15,886 nucleotides of DNA from UBA11164 sp002420085 (GTDB lineage: Bacteria > Pseudomonadota > Gammaproteobacteria > Xanthomonadales > Xanthomonadaceae): NCBI GenBank assembly GCA_031976395.1, contig DALYLJ010000069.1:1-15886 (forward strand), read 5' to 3'. Under the pieces are notes generated by a model. The model did no database searches. It was not told the DNA's origin and saw only the letters and a list, made by a program, of their open reading frames with translations. The first letter of the stretch is position 1. The number at the start of each line of letters is the position of its first letter. Shown piece by piece: positions 8,404-15,499 of the stretch. The translations under genes and the position numbers were made by a program.

Positions 8404-10722
8404 TCAGAACGAATAGATCAGGGTCAGTCCGACCGCAGTGACATCGAAATCCGGCGCCTCCTCGCCGAACAGGATCACATTGGCCAATTGGTTGGCCGGC
8501 AGGTCGAGCGCGAAATCCTCGCTGCGATAGCGTTCGTGCCAGAGATCGGCGCGGACGGCCAGACTGTCGCTGATCGCATAGCTGCCGTAGAGGGTCGCCG
8601 AGTTCAGCCGCACCCGATTGCTCGGCAGCGGCGCCGAGGTCAGAGCGGCACCGGTGCTGACCACGACATCGGCCTTGGACAATGCCGCCAGCAGGTCCAG
8701 GCCGAACCGATAGCGGCCCTCGCTCGGCTGCCAGGCGACCCCCAGCCCGGCGGTGTCGATCCGCTCGCGGTGCAGCGCCTGCCAGAAACGCGCCGGATCG
8801 GCCACCTGGCCGATGCGGGCATTGCCACCCTGGAAGCTCACCCCGGTCTGATCGTAGTCGTTCTCTTCGTGGGTGAAGAAGGCATAGCTGCTCACGTCGC
8901 GCACCGGGGTGGCATTGAACTCCAGGGTGTAGGCCCGGACCCGGGCGCCGGTCAGACCGAGTTCGCTGTCGGTGTAGTCGTCCCGGTTGTAGTTGATGTC
9001 CAGGCCGAGCGACCAGAACTCCGACGGCGTCCAGGTGGCGAGCAGGCCCGCGCTGTCGCGGTCGCGGTCGGCGAGGTGGAAGCGCCGCAGGCCGGGAGCG
9101 TTCTCGAAACCACCGGGAATGGTGGCGACATGCTCCGGCGTGAACCCTTCGCGGAACGGTGCCGAGCCGTCGTACTGTGAACCGTCGCGATCGGAGGACG
9201 CCAGCTTGAGGTTGATATCGAGGCTGTCGCCCAGGCGATGGATCAGACCGGCGCCGAATCGCCATTCCTCGGTGCTGTTGCGTTCGGTGAAGGTCCGGTC
9301 GATGTCGCGATACTCGCCCTGGGCATTGAGTGTGGTTCGGTTGCCCAGTCGGTAGTTGAGATCGAGGCGAAGCGCGTTCTCTTCGTAACTGTACGGCGCA
9401 TTGAAGCGGATCCGGCTGCTGGTCGCACTGGTGTCCTGACGCAGCGAATCGGCGGCGACCACGGCATAGCGATCGCTCGGCGTCTGGTTGTCGCGCTCGT
9501 CGTAGCGGTAGCTGGCATTGACACTGAGCCGATCGGTCAGACGACCGGAATAGCGTAGATTGCCGACCAGGGTGTCGATACGTCCGTCCAGCGAATCCCT
9601 GGGCAGCGGTTCGGTGATCGCGGCAGCCAGGATCGGATCGACCGTGAATGCCAGGAACGGATCGTTCTGGCTCATCCGGCCGATCGCGATGTCGGCAACC
9701 ACCCGGTTGCGGGCATCGAACTGATAGCCGAACAGGGCCGTGCCCTGATGGAAGGTGTTGTCCGGCGGCAGCGCCAACTCACCGACTCCGGTCGGAAAGC
9801 CGGCCGACGGCACCCAGCCGTTGATCGCACTGAACGGATTGCGCCAGCGCAGGGCGGCATTGGCATTGTCGAAGATCGAGGCGTGGTAGCGCAGTTCGAT
9901 CTGGGTCCGATCCTGGATGTAACGGCCGACCAGGTCGATCGTGTGGGTCTGGTAATCGACCGGCTCGGGCAGGAAGGCCGAACGCGGATTGCCACCGGTG
10001 TTGCCGAAAGTTCCGGCAGTCACCTTCAGACCATCCTTCTCCTCGTACTGGTAGTTCACCGAGAACGAGAGATCGCCAGGCAGCAGTTTGTCCAGCCCGG
10101 CGCCGAATCGCTGGCGCTCGGTGCGCAGATCGACATCGCGCAGGCTCGACAACAGGCGGGTCATGCCGGCCGTGGTCTGGGCCGGAACCCAGTCGGTCGG
10201 CAGGGCGAGGTCGCTGCCGCCGGCCCCGAGGAAGATGGTCCTGGCACTGTCGCTCTTGTTGCTCGGAATCTCGTCGTACCAGGCGCGCACCCGGTAGTCG
10301 CCCTGGCGACCGACTTCGAGGTCGATCGAGCGCGAATCCAGACCGAGGTCGTTGGCCCGGATCCGGACATAGTCGGCATCGTCGCCATTCCAGGCACCGC
10401 GCCGGTAGTAATCGATGTTGAAGATGCCGTAAGGGCCGTCCTCATCGAGGCCGTTGAACTTGCCGAACCGGAATGAATCCTGGGTGATGAAACCGATGCC
10501 GATCTCGACTACGCTGCGGATTTCGGTCAGTTCCTTGACCTGCGCCTCGCTGACCGCCGGTGCGGCTGGCTCGTCCAGGCTGAACGGATCGTCTTCCTGG
10601 GCGCCGGCCCAGGCCGGCAGGAGCAATGCCGCCAGCACCAGCAGATGCAGTGGCCGATGGGGCGGGAAGGCCGACCGTTCACGCCGGCCGGGTCGATGGG
10701 CGTACTTGCGATCGCGTTTCAT
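8404..10722 (-). CDS. MtrB/PioB-family decaheme-associated outer-membrane beta-barrel
   Basis: The 772-residue precursor has a long basic n-region and hydrophobic core (25-38) with likely cleavage after AWAGA (about 41). The mature part alternates short polar turns with amphipathic strands throughout (for example FSVNYQYEE, LSVNASYRYDERDN, LRLDLNYRLGNRTTLNAQGEYRDIDR) and ends in LTLIYSF with the C-terminal Phe used for outer-membrane insertion. Length and strand pattern fit MtrB/PioB barrels, which sheath a decaheme cytochrome so that electrons cross the outer membrane. The decaheme partner is the gene immediately upstream (60 bases away). The protein has no cysteine at all, so the N-terminal CXXC known from metal-reducing Shewanella MtrB is missing. 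A GAGG ribosome site 8 bases before the ATG at 10722 supports the start. Last gene of the operon. Confidence 0.88.
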   Translation of the reverse strand: MKRDRKYAHRPGRRERSAFPPHRPLHLLVLAALLLPAWAGAQEDDPFSLDEPAAPAVSEAQVKELTEIRSVVEIGIGFITQDSFRFGKFNGLDEDGPYGIFNIDYYRRGAWNGDDADYVRIRANDLGLDSRSIDLEVGRQGDYRVRAWYDEIPSNKSDSARTIFLGAGGSDLALPTDWVPAQTTAGMTRLLSSLRDVDLRTERQRFGAGLDKLLPGDLSFSVNYQYEEKDGLKVTAGTFGNTGGNPRSAFLPEPVDYQTHTIDLVGRYIQDRTQIELRYHASIFDNANAALRWRNPFSAINGWVPSAGFPTGVGELALPPDNTFHQGTALFGYQFDARNRVVADIAIGRMSQNDPFLAFTVDPILAAAITEPLPRDSLDGRIDTLVGNLRYSGRLTDRLSVNASYRYDERDNQTPSDRYAVVAADSLRQDTSATSSRIRFNAPYSYEENALRLDLNYRLGNRTTLNAQGEYRDIDRTFTERNSTEEWRFGAGLIHRLGDSLDINLKLASSDRDGSQYDGSAPFREGFTPEHVATIPGGFENAPGLRRFHLADRDRDSAGLLATWTPSEFWSLGLDINYNRDDYTDSELGLTGARVRAYTLEFNATPVRDVSSYAFFTHEENDYDQTGVSFQGGNARIGQVADPARFWQALHRERIDTAGLGVAWQPSEGRYRFGLDLLAALSKADVVVSTGAALTSAPLPSNRVRLNSATLYGSYAISDSLAVRADLWHERYRSEDFALDLPANQLANVILFGEEAPDFDVTAVGLTLIYSF

Positions 10723-10782
10723 GATGCACCTCGCGATGGATTGATGCGTGGATGGGCGTCGATCGATCCGTTTCGGCTGCGC

Positions 10783-11760
10783 TCAGCGGGTCTTGCGCAC
10801 CCCGGAGGGATGGTTCGAGCCATGAATCTGGGTGTGGCAATTCAGACAGTTGCGGCCCAGCATCTGTTGCGCGCCCGACGGGGTGGCGGCGCCCGGCAGT
10901 CCGGTTCCGCTGTAGGCGGTGCTCGGGTGGAACTGGGCCAGATGGCATTGCTGGCACAGCCACGGGCCACGGGTGACCAGCAGGTTGTCATGGACCGAGC
11001 CATGCGGCTTGTGGCAGATCGAGCAATCCTCGCGCACCGGCTGGGGCTCCCACAGGAACGGACCGCGCTTCTCGGCGTGGCAGTCGTAGCAGGTCTCGTT
11101 GAGGGTCGCCTTGGCCAGCAGTTTCGGGCCATTCGAGCCGTGCGGATTGTGGCAATCGCTGCACGCGACCTTGCCCTCGCGGATCGGGTGGCTGGATGGC
11201 CGATGGATCTCGGCGCGCTTTTCCTTGTGACAGGTCAGGCACTGGTCGGCCTGGGTGTCCTTTGCCAGAACCGGGTCGTCACCGATGTGCGAACGATGGC
11301 AATCGACGCAGGCCACGTCCTGGGTCTCGTGTGCGCTGCCCTGCCAATGGATGCGATTACTGCCCTTGTGGCAGTCCATGCAGACCGCATTCTGGTCGTG
11401 CTTGGCGGTCGGCCCGCTCGATGAGAACACGATGTCGGGTGCGGCCCGCTCGGCACCGTCGGCCGGCGCCTCCATGTGCGCCAGGCTGGCGCCATGACAG
11501 GTGGCGCAGGCGCGATCGGCGAACGGGGTGCGGCCATCGGCCATCACCGCATGCCGCGACTTCAGGATCGACAGCACCGGATATTCACTGGTCTCATCGT
11601 GACAGCGGGTGCAGGTGCGGGCGGCCTCCATGCCGGCCTTGGTGGTGTCTTCGGCAGTCTGCTCGCTCAGCAACTGCGCCGACACCGGCGAGGCAGCCGA
11701 CAGCGCCAGGAGCACACCGAGCAGGCCGGCTCCGGCGAAGATGGCGGTGACAGGTTTCAT
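10783..11760 (-). CDS. Decaheme c-type cytochrome, DmsE/MtrA/PioA family
   Basis: The 325-residue periplasmic cytochrome has a signal peptide (1-28, cleavage near PVSA-Q). It has exactly ten CXXCH sites, starting at residues 50, 85, 127, 151, 174, 200, 224, 246, 269 and 305. The pairwise spacing and size match DmsE/MtrA/PioA, which form a straight heme wire inserted in an MtrB-type barrel. Extra histidines (SRH, IHW, SAHE, HRPSSHP, HNPHG, KPHGS) are available as distal ligands. The ATG at 11760 is preferred over that at 11772 because GGAG lies 6 bases before it, inside the alternative start. It is followed at 60 bases by mtrB and preceded at 43 bases by the EB_dh-type gene. It should receive electrons from periplasmic or NapC partners and pass them outward, or the reverse in an iron-oxidising setting. 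Confidence 0.92.
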   Translation of the reverse strand: MKPVTAIFAGAGLLGVLLALSAASPVSAQLLSEQTAEDTTKAGMEAARTCTRCHDETSEYPVLSILKSRHAVMADGRTPFADRACATCHGASLAHMEAPADGAERAAPDIVFSSSGPTAKHDQNAVCMDCHKGSNRIHWQGSAHETQDVACVDCHRSHIGDDPVLAKDTQADQCLTCHKEKRAEIHRPSSHPIREGKVACSDCHNPHGSNGPKLLAKATLNETCYDCHAEKRGPFLWEPQPVREDCSICHKPHGSVHDNLLVTRGPWLCQQCHLAQFHPSTAYSGTGLPGAATPSGAQQMLGRNCLNCHTQIHGSNHPSGVRKTR

Positions 11761-11803
11761 GGCGTTCTCCATGGGCGGTTGAAGCGGCTTCCGGGCCGGA
11801 CGA

Positions 11804-12763
11804 CTATCTGGCCGTTGCGATCAGATCGCTGCCGGCGCCGTCGAGTGTGAGGGTGTACTCGAACGAAACGTGATGATGGCGATGGTCGGCATGGTCGTCA
11901 TGGACCGCGAAACCGACGGTGTAGGTCTTGCCGTGGGCGAGCGGCTTGCGACCGACCCCGGAAGCCGCCAATGGCCGACTGAGCACGACCGTCCATTCGC
12001 CGCCGGCAAACTCGGCCTGGGCGCTGACCGCGCCATCGTCGAGCCGATGCCGCTTGTCGAGGATGTAGCCGGAGGCCGCCAGGGCCGGCTGGCCAGGATT
12101 GAGCTTGGCTTGCCAGTATTCGAGAAAGGCACCGGAATTCCGAAGCGCAGCGAGATCGGCTTCCGGCTTGATGTTTTCGCCACCGCCCTGGCGGGTCAGC
12201 TTGACCCGCGACGCACTGAGGTACTTGCTGATCTGGCTGCCCTCCGGCGCGCTGGCCATGCCGATGCCATCGTCGTGGCAACTGCCCCAGCAGCCGGCTC
12301 GGGCGGCCTCCTTCACGCTGCCATCGTCGATCATCACCGTCACCCTGGCGGCGACCTCGGCATCGAACGGGGTGGCACCCGAACCGGCCTTCCAGCGCAG
12401 CCGGAAATACAGCCGATCGGCGTCATGAGCGGTCTGGACATGCAGTGGGATCATGCCAGGGCGGCCGGCGACCGGCCCCGGCGAGAGCTTGCTGCCAGAG
12501 ACCACGGCGGCACCGATGTCGGCCTGTTCGCCGTCATGGCAGGCCTTGCAGTTCTTGCCGGCCCGGAAATTGGGCGCACCGCTGTGATCCTTCTCGGTCA
12601 TCACCCACTCCCAGGACGCCTGGCCGGGATAGAACACCGGAATCTCGGTCGTGGGCGCACCGGTCCAGTCGATCGCCGCAGCGGTTCCGGAAAAGGCGGC
12701 GAGTGCCGCGAGCACCGCGAGCGCTGTGCTGCGACGAGGATGGTCGAATGACTGGAATCTCAT
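11804..12763 (-). CDS. Ethylbenzene dehydrogenase-related (EB_dh) periplasmic cytochrome
   Basis: The 319-residue precursor has a signal peptide ending at TAAA (about 30). A single c-type site, CKACH (72-76), follows, then a domain resembling the heme-binding gamma subunit of type II DMSO-reductase enzymes (EB_dh, cytochrome c-552 type). Visible blocks are PLHVQTAHDADRLYFRLRW (107-125), VTVMIDDGS, a second cysteine cluster CWGSCHDD (158-165) with CX3CH spacing, YILDKRHRLDD, WTVVLSRPL and a histidine-rich HDDHADHRHHHVSF (288-301) near the end. The ATG at 12763 has GGAG 6 bases upstream, the same arrangement as the decaheme gene. No catalytic alpha or beta molybdoenzyme subunit is encoded nearby, so an electron-carrier role between NapC and the decaheme protein is inferred. 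The family call is from recalled motif patterns. Confidence 0.8.
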   Translation of the reverse strand: MRFQSFDHPRRSTALAVLAALAAFSGTAAAIDWTGAPTTEIPVFYPGQASWEWVMTEKDHSGAPNFRAGKNCKACHDGEQADIGAAVVSGSKLSPGPVAGRPGMIPLHVQTAHDADRLYFRLRWKAGSGATPFDAEVAARVTVMIDDGSVKEAARAGCWGSCHDDGIGMASAPEGSQISKYLSASRVKLTRQGGGENIKPEADLAALRNSGAFLEYWQAKLNPGQPALAASGYILDKRHRLDDGAVSAQAEFAGGEWTVVLSRPLAASGVGRKPLAHGKTYTVGFAVHDDHADHRHHHVSFEYTLTLDGAGSDLIATAR

Positions 12764-12830
12764 GATGTTCTCCGGGCGTGCGGGGTTGGCAACCAGCGTG
12801 CTGACGAAATCGCGTTCGCGGCGCGGCTGG

Positions 12831-13439
12831 TCAGAGGGTGAAGTCGGCCTCGTCCTCTTCATCGTCGGCCTGGTCGGGCGACTCGGGCTTCTTGTGAGCG
12901 ATGCCCTTGTGACAGTCGATGCAGGTCTCACCGGTGGTGAGCGCACTCTCGTGCTGTGCCCGCGAACGCGGCCGCTGCTTGTCGAGCACCATTGCCTCGC
13001 GATCGTGGCAACTGCGGCACTCGCGGGAATCGTTGGCCTTCATCTCGGCCCAGACCCGTTCGGCCAGAACCAGACGGTGCGCCTCGAACTTCTCTTCGGT
13101 ATCGATTCGCCCGAGAAAATGCGCCGGCACTTCGGTGAAGGTGGCGCGGATCTTGCGCGCCAGCTTGGCCAGCGGCGGCTTCGGGACGTGGCAATCGGCG
13201 CACTCGGCACGCACCCCGGTGCGGTTGCTGAAATGGTGGGTCTGCCGGTACTCCTCGTACACGAAGGCACGCATCTCGTGGCAGGACGTGCAGAAGCCGA
13301 GCGTGCTCGACGATTCCACCACCACTGCAAACCCGGCCAGGCCGATCGCGCCGAGCAGCAGGCCGAGTCCAAGCAATGCCAGCATCGCCCAGCGAGAGGC
13401 ACGAAACCCCGCGCGCCAGTGTTCCAGAATCCGTGCCAT
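12831..13439 (-). CDS. NapC/NirT-family tetraheme quinol dehydrogenase
   Basis: The 202-residue inner-membrane cytochrome has one N-terminal anchor (about 18-42) followed by four CXXCH sites starting at residues 50, 80, 141 and 173. Hallmarks are FCTSCHEM, THHFSNRTGVRAECADCHVP and GETCIDCHKGIAH, as in NapC, NirT and CymA. These proteins oxidise (or reduce) membrane quinol and exchange electrons with periplasmic cytochromes. The ATG at 13439 has GGGAGG 7 bases upstream; longer in-frame starts would precede the ribosome site with residues unlike the family. An unusual acidic tail (DDEEDEAD, 192-199) follows the last heme. It is the first gene of the four-gene operon, 67 bases ahead of the EB_dh-type gene, and is downstream of an FNR-like box. 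Confidence 0.92.
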   Translation of the reverse strand: MARILEHWRAGFRASRWAMLALLGLGLLLGAIGLAGFAVVVESSSTLGFCTSCHEMRAFVYEEYRQTHHFSNRTGVRAECADCHVPKPPLAKLARKIRATFTEVPAHFLGRIDTEEKFEAHRLVLAERVWAEMKANDSRECRSCHDREAMVLDKQRPRSRAQHESALTTGETCIDCHKGIAHKKPESPDQADDEEDEADFTL

Positions 13440-13545
13440 CGCCTGCCCTCCCATTCGGATCGGTTGGCTCCGAGCAGTGGCCCCGGATGGATCGGGTCGA
13501 TGCGGCGGCGCCGCTCGGATCACGCCCGTCGTGGGCGTTGAGCAG

Positions 13546-13551
13546 ACCGTA
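13546..13551 (-). promoter_or_regulatory. Candidate -10 element of the cytochrome operon
   Basis: On the minus strand TACGGT keeps the first, second and last bases of TATAAT. It would start transcription near 13539, placing the FNR-like palindrome centre (13580.5) about 41.5 bases upstream, the class II activator position. The hexamer itself is weak (three of six). A small hairpin (ACGCCC/GGGCGT, 13522-13538) would then form at the very 5' end of the mRNA. Confidence 0.35.
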
Positions 13552-13573
13552 ACGCTTTCCTCACAATGCCGAC

Positions 13574-13587
13574 TTGACGGTAGTCAA
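13574..13587. promoter_or_regulatory. FNR/FixK/Dnr-type binding site
   Basis: TTGAC-GGTA-GTCAA is a perfect palindrome matching the TTGA-N6-TCAA core recognised by CRP/FNR-family activators such as FNR, Anr, FixK and Dnr. It lies 134 bases before the napC-type start, in the only long upstream region of the operon. The C/G flanks differ from E. coli FNR (TTGAT-N4-ATCAA). Which family member binds cannot be told from the sequence. Confidence 0.6.
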
Positions 13588-13622
13588 TTTGCCGGGGCGG
13601 GCCTTCCGCCCAGGGTGGGGCG

Positions 13623-13645
13623 GCCCGCCCGGCAGACGGGCGGGC
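13623..13645 (-). terminator. GC-rich hairpin after the isocitrate dehydrogenase gene
   Basis: GCCCGCCCG (13623-13631) and CGGGCGGGC (13637-13645) form a 9-bp stem with a 5-base loop, beginning 6 bases after the stop codon of the minus-strand dehydrogenase gene. No U tract follows. The downstream arm can pair instead with 13595-13603, so two mutually exclusive structures are possible. Confidence 0.55.
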
Positions 13646-13651
13646 AAACCA

Positions 13652-14656
13652 TCAGACTCGACTGGCGATCGCGCGGGCAAAGCTGTCGGTGCGGCCCTGG
13701 CCGCCGAGGTCCGGCGTCAGGCTATCGCGGGCTTCGAGGGTGGCGACGATCGCCGCGCGCAAGGCCCGTGCCTGATCGAGACGCCCGATGTGATCGAGCA
13801 TCTGCGCCGCCGCCAGCAACAGGGCGCAGGGATTGGCAATACCCTGACCGGCGATGTCCGGGGCCGAGCCGTGGACCGCCTCGAAGATTGCCGCATCGGT
13901 GCCGATGTTGGCGCCCGGTGCAAGACCGAGCCCCCCGACCAGGCCGGCACACAGATCAGAGATGATGTCGCCGAACAAGTTGGTGGTCACGATCACATCG
14001 AACTGTCCGGGCTGCATCACCAGTTTCATGCAGCAGGCATCGACGATGACCTCGTCGAAAACGATGTCGGGGTAGTCCTGGGCGATCTCGCGGGCGACCT
14101 TCAGAAACAGCCCGGAGGTCGATTTCAGGATGTTGGCCTTGTGGACCGCAGTGACCTTGCGCCGACCGAGCCGACGCGCCAAGTCGAAAGCATAGCGGAC
14201 GATCCGCGACGATCCGCGGCGGGTGATCTTCTGGGTCAGAGTGGCGACCTCGCCGTCGGCCGAGACCTCCATGCCTTCACCGACGTAGGCACCCTCGGTG
14301 TTCTCGCGGACGGTGATCAGATCGATGTCCTGGTAGCGCGAGCGGGTGTTCGGGAAGCTGATCGCCGGCCGGACGTTGGCGTACAGGTCGAATCGGCGTC
14401 GCAGATCGACGTTCAGCGATGAGAAGCCGGCACCGATCGGCGTGGTCAACGGGCTCTTCAGGGCGATCCGGTGGCTGGCGATGGCATCCAGGGTCGCCTG
14501 TGGCAGCAGTTCGCCGGTCTTCTCCAGGGCCGACAGGCCGGCATCGACGAAATCGTATTCCAGATCGGCCTTGAGGGCATCGAGCACCATCAGGGTGGCA
14601 TCCATGATCTCCGGGCCGATTCCATCACCACGAAGCACTGCGATTTTCTGAGACAT
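13652..14656 (-). CDS. NAD-dependent isocitrate dehydrogenase (isocitrate/isopropylmalate dehydrogenase family)
   Basis: The 334-residue cytoplasmic beta-decarboxylating dehydrogenase converts isocitrate to 2-oxoglutarate. Isocitrate preference is supported by SLNV (80-83), matching the Ser113/Asn115 pair of E. coli Icd. Catalytic Tyr124 (RENTEGAY) and Lys173 (VHKANILK) are present, with metal-binding Asp206, Asp230 and Asp234 (NLFGDIISD). NAD specificity is supported by SAPDIAGQ (264-271): Asp267-Ile268 sit where the NADP enzyme has Lys-Tyr. The length is that of the short homodimeric group, not the ~416-residue Icd. The ATG at 14656 starts MSQKIAVLRGDGIGPE; eleven upstream in-frame residues look non-family. 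It lies codirectional with, and upstream of, the cytochrome operon but is separated by 212 bases, a hairpin and an FNR-like site. Homoisocitrate dehydrogenase is the main alternative. Confidence 0.88.
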   Translation of the reverse strand: MSQKIAVLRGDGIGPEIMDATLMVLDALKADLEYDFVDAGLSALEKTGELLPQATLDAIASHRIALKSPLTTPIGAGFSSLNVDLRRRFDLYANVRPAISFPNTRSRYQDIDLITVRENTEGAYVGEGMEVSADGEVATLTQKITRRGSSRIVRYAFDLARRLGRRKVTAVHKANILKSTSGLFLKVAREIAQDYPDIVFDEVIVDACCMKLVMQPGQFDVIVTTNLFGDIISDLCAGLVGGLGLAPGANIGTDAAIFEAVHGSAPDIAGQGIANPCALLLAAAQMLDHIGRLDQARALRAAIVATLEARDSLTPDLGGQGRTDSFARAIASRV

Positions 14657-14870
14657 TGGGGGAAATTCCAGGCTGGGGAAGTCGGCCATGCGGCCGGGTC
14701 AGGTCAGCCGCCAAGTATGCCCGAGACACCCACAATCGGTCCCGAACGACCAGGCCGAGGCGGGTGGCTGGTCGAGAACGTGGCGTGATCGAGGGAGGCC
14801 GGCAGCGACCGGCTGGATTCGGACCAACGTCGGCCTGTCCGGCGACCGGGCGCCTGGCAGGCCGCAGCGA
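14657..14870. other. Intergenic region without a gene
   Basis: These 214 bases separate two minus-strand genes. I see no convincing coding sequence. A small hairpin (GCCGG/CCGGC near 14801-14816) and a CATACT hexamer on the minus strand (14714-14719) might be part of a promoter for the dehydrogenase gene, but no -35 accompanies it. Confidence 0.5.
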
Positions 14871-15242
14871 TCAACTCGGGTCGGCCCCGGACTCCAGGCG
14901 ATCGAGAAAATCGACCGCCCGCCGCAGATGCGGGATCACGATCGAGCCGCCGACCACCAGGCCGACCGAGAAGGTCTCGAACATCTCCTCGCGGCTGGCT
15001 CCGGCTTGCCGACACTGGGCGACGTGGTAGCTGATGCAGTCGTCGCAGCGCAGCACCAGTGAGGCGACCAGACCCAGCAGCTCCTTGGTCTTGCCGTCGA
15101 GCGCACCCGGCCGGTAGGTCTGGGTGTCGAGAGCGAAGAAGCGCCGGACCACCTGATTGTCCTCGGCCAGGATGCGTTCGTTCATGCGCTTGCGAAATTC
15201 ACTGAACGCCGCGACCCGATCCTCACCGGCGTCGGTACTCAC
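14871..15242 (-). CDS. Carboxymuconolactone decarboxylase (AhpD-like) family protein
   Basis: The 123-residue all-helical protein has the AhpD-type redox motif: Cys66-Asp-Asp-Cys69 followed by His73 (LRCDDCISYHVAQC), preceded by LDGKTKELLGLVASLVL and followed by GASREEMFETFSVGLVVGGS. Family members include gamma-carboxymuconolactone decarboxylase and AhpD, the thiol reductant of alkylhydroperoxide reductase. The CXXC-H arrangement favours a thiol-disulfide or peroxidase role, not aromatic degradation. Translation starts at GTG (15242), overlapping the glutaredoxin stop by four bases. That coupling to a dithiol glutaredoxin strengthens the redox interpretation, though the substrate is unknown. 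Length is typical for a single-domain member. Confidence 0.88.
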   Translation of the reverse strand: MSTDAGEDRVAAFSEFRKRMNERILAEDNQVVRRFFALDTQTYRPGALDGKTKELLGLVASLVLRCDDCISYHVAQCRQAGASREEMFETFSVGLVVGGSIVIPHLRRAVDFLDRLESGADPS

Positions 15243-15499
15243 GACACCGCCTCCAGCAGGGGCTTCAGCCCCCCCTTGCGGTCGAGTGCGACCATGTCGT
15301 CATAGCCACCGACATGGGTGCCGTTGATGAAGATCTGCGGGACACTGGTGCGCCCGGCACGGCCGACCATCTCCTCGCGGACCGCACGATCCAGATCGAC
15401 CCGCACTTCGCGATAGGTCTGGTTGCGGCTGGCGAGAAACTGCTTCGCCGCCAGGCAGTAGGGACAAATGGCGGTGGTGTAGATCTGGATGTCGGCCAT
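15239..15499 (-). CDS. grxC: Glutaredoxin 3 (GrxC)
   Basis: The 86-residue dithiol glutaredoxin reduces disulfides and glutathionylated proteins using glutathione in the cytoplasm. The active site CPYC is at 12-15 (IYTTAICPYCLAAKQFL). The cis-proline motif TSVPQIFING is at 51-60 and the glutathione-binding GGYDDM at 64-69. Length fits GrxC (about 83-88). The ATG at 15499 has GGAG 6 bases upstream; the longer in-frame extension before it lacks family residues. It overlaps the AhpD-like gene by GTGA, forming a two-gene thiol-redox operon read leftward and diverging from the exported-protein gene at the right edge. Confidence 0.93.
   Translation of the reverse strand: MADIQIYTTAICPYCLAAKQFLASRNQTYREVRVDLDRAVREEMVGRAGRTSVPQIFINGTHVGGYDDMVALDRKGGLKPLLEAVS

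Noticed and set aside
8395..9180. Long plus-strand open frame across the mtrB-type gene
   Set aside because: It is an antisense shadow caused by high GC; the minus-strand frame has a signal peptide, beta-barrel pattern and terminal Phe, whereas this one has no domain-like character.
10783..11760. Possible identity as NrfB, an octaheme reductase or a surface MtrC-type cytochrome
   Set aside because: Ten hemes in about 325 residues with a plain signal peptide and no lipobox match DmsE/MtrA/PioA; MtrC-type proteins are about twice as long and lipidated.
13574..14422. Plus-strand frame opposite isocitrate dehydrogenase
   Set aside because: The minus-strand enzyme has all catalytic residues; the plus frame also starts inside a regulatory palindrome.
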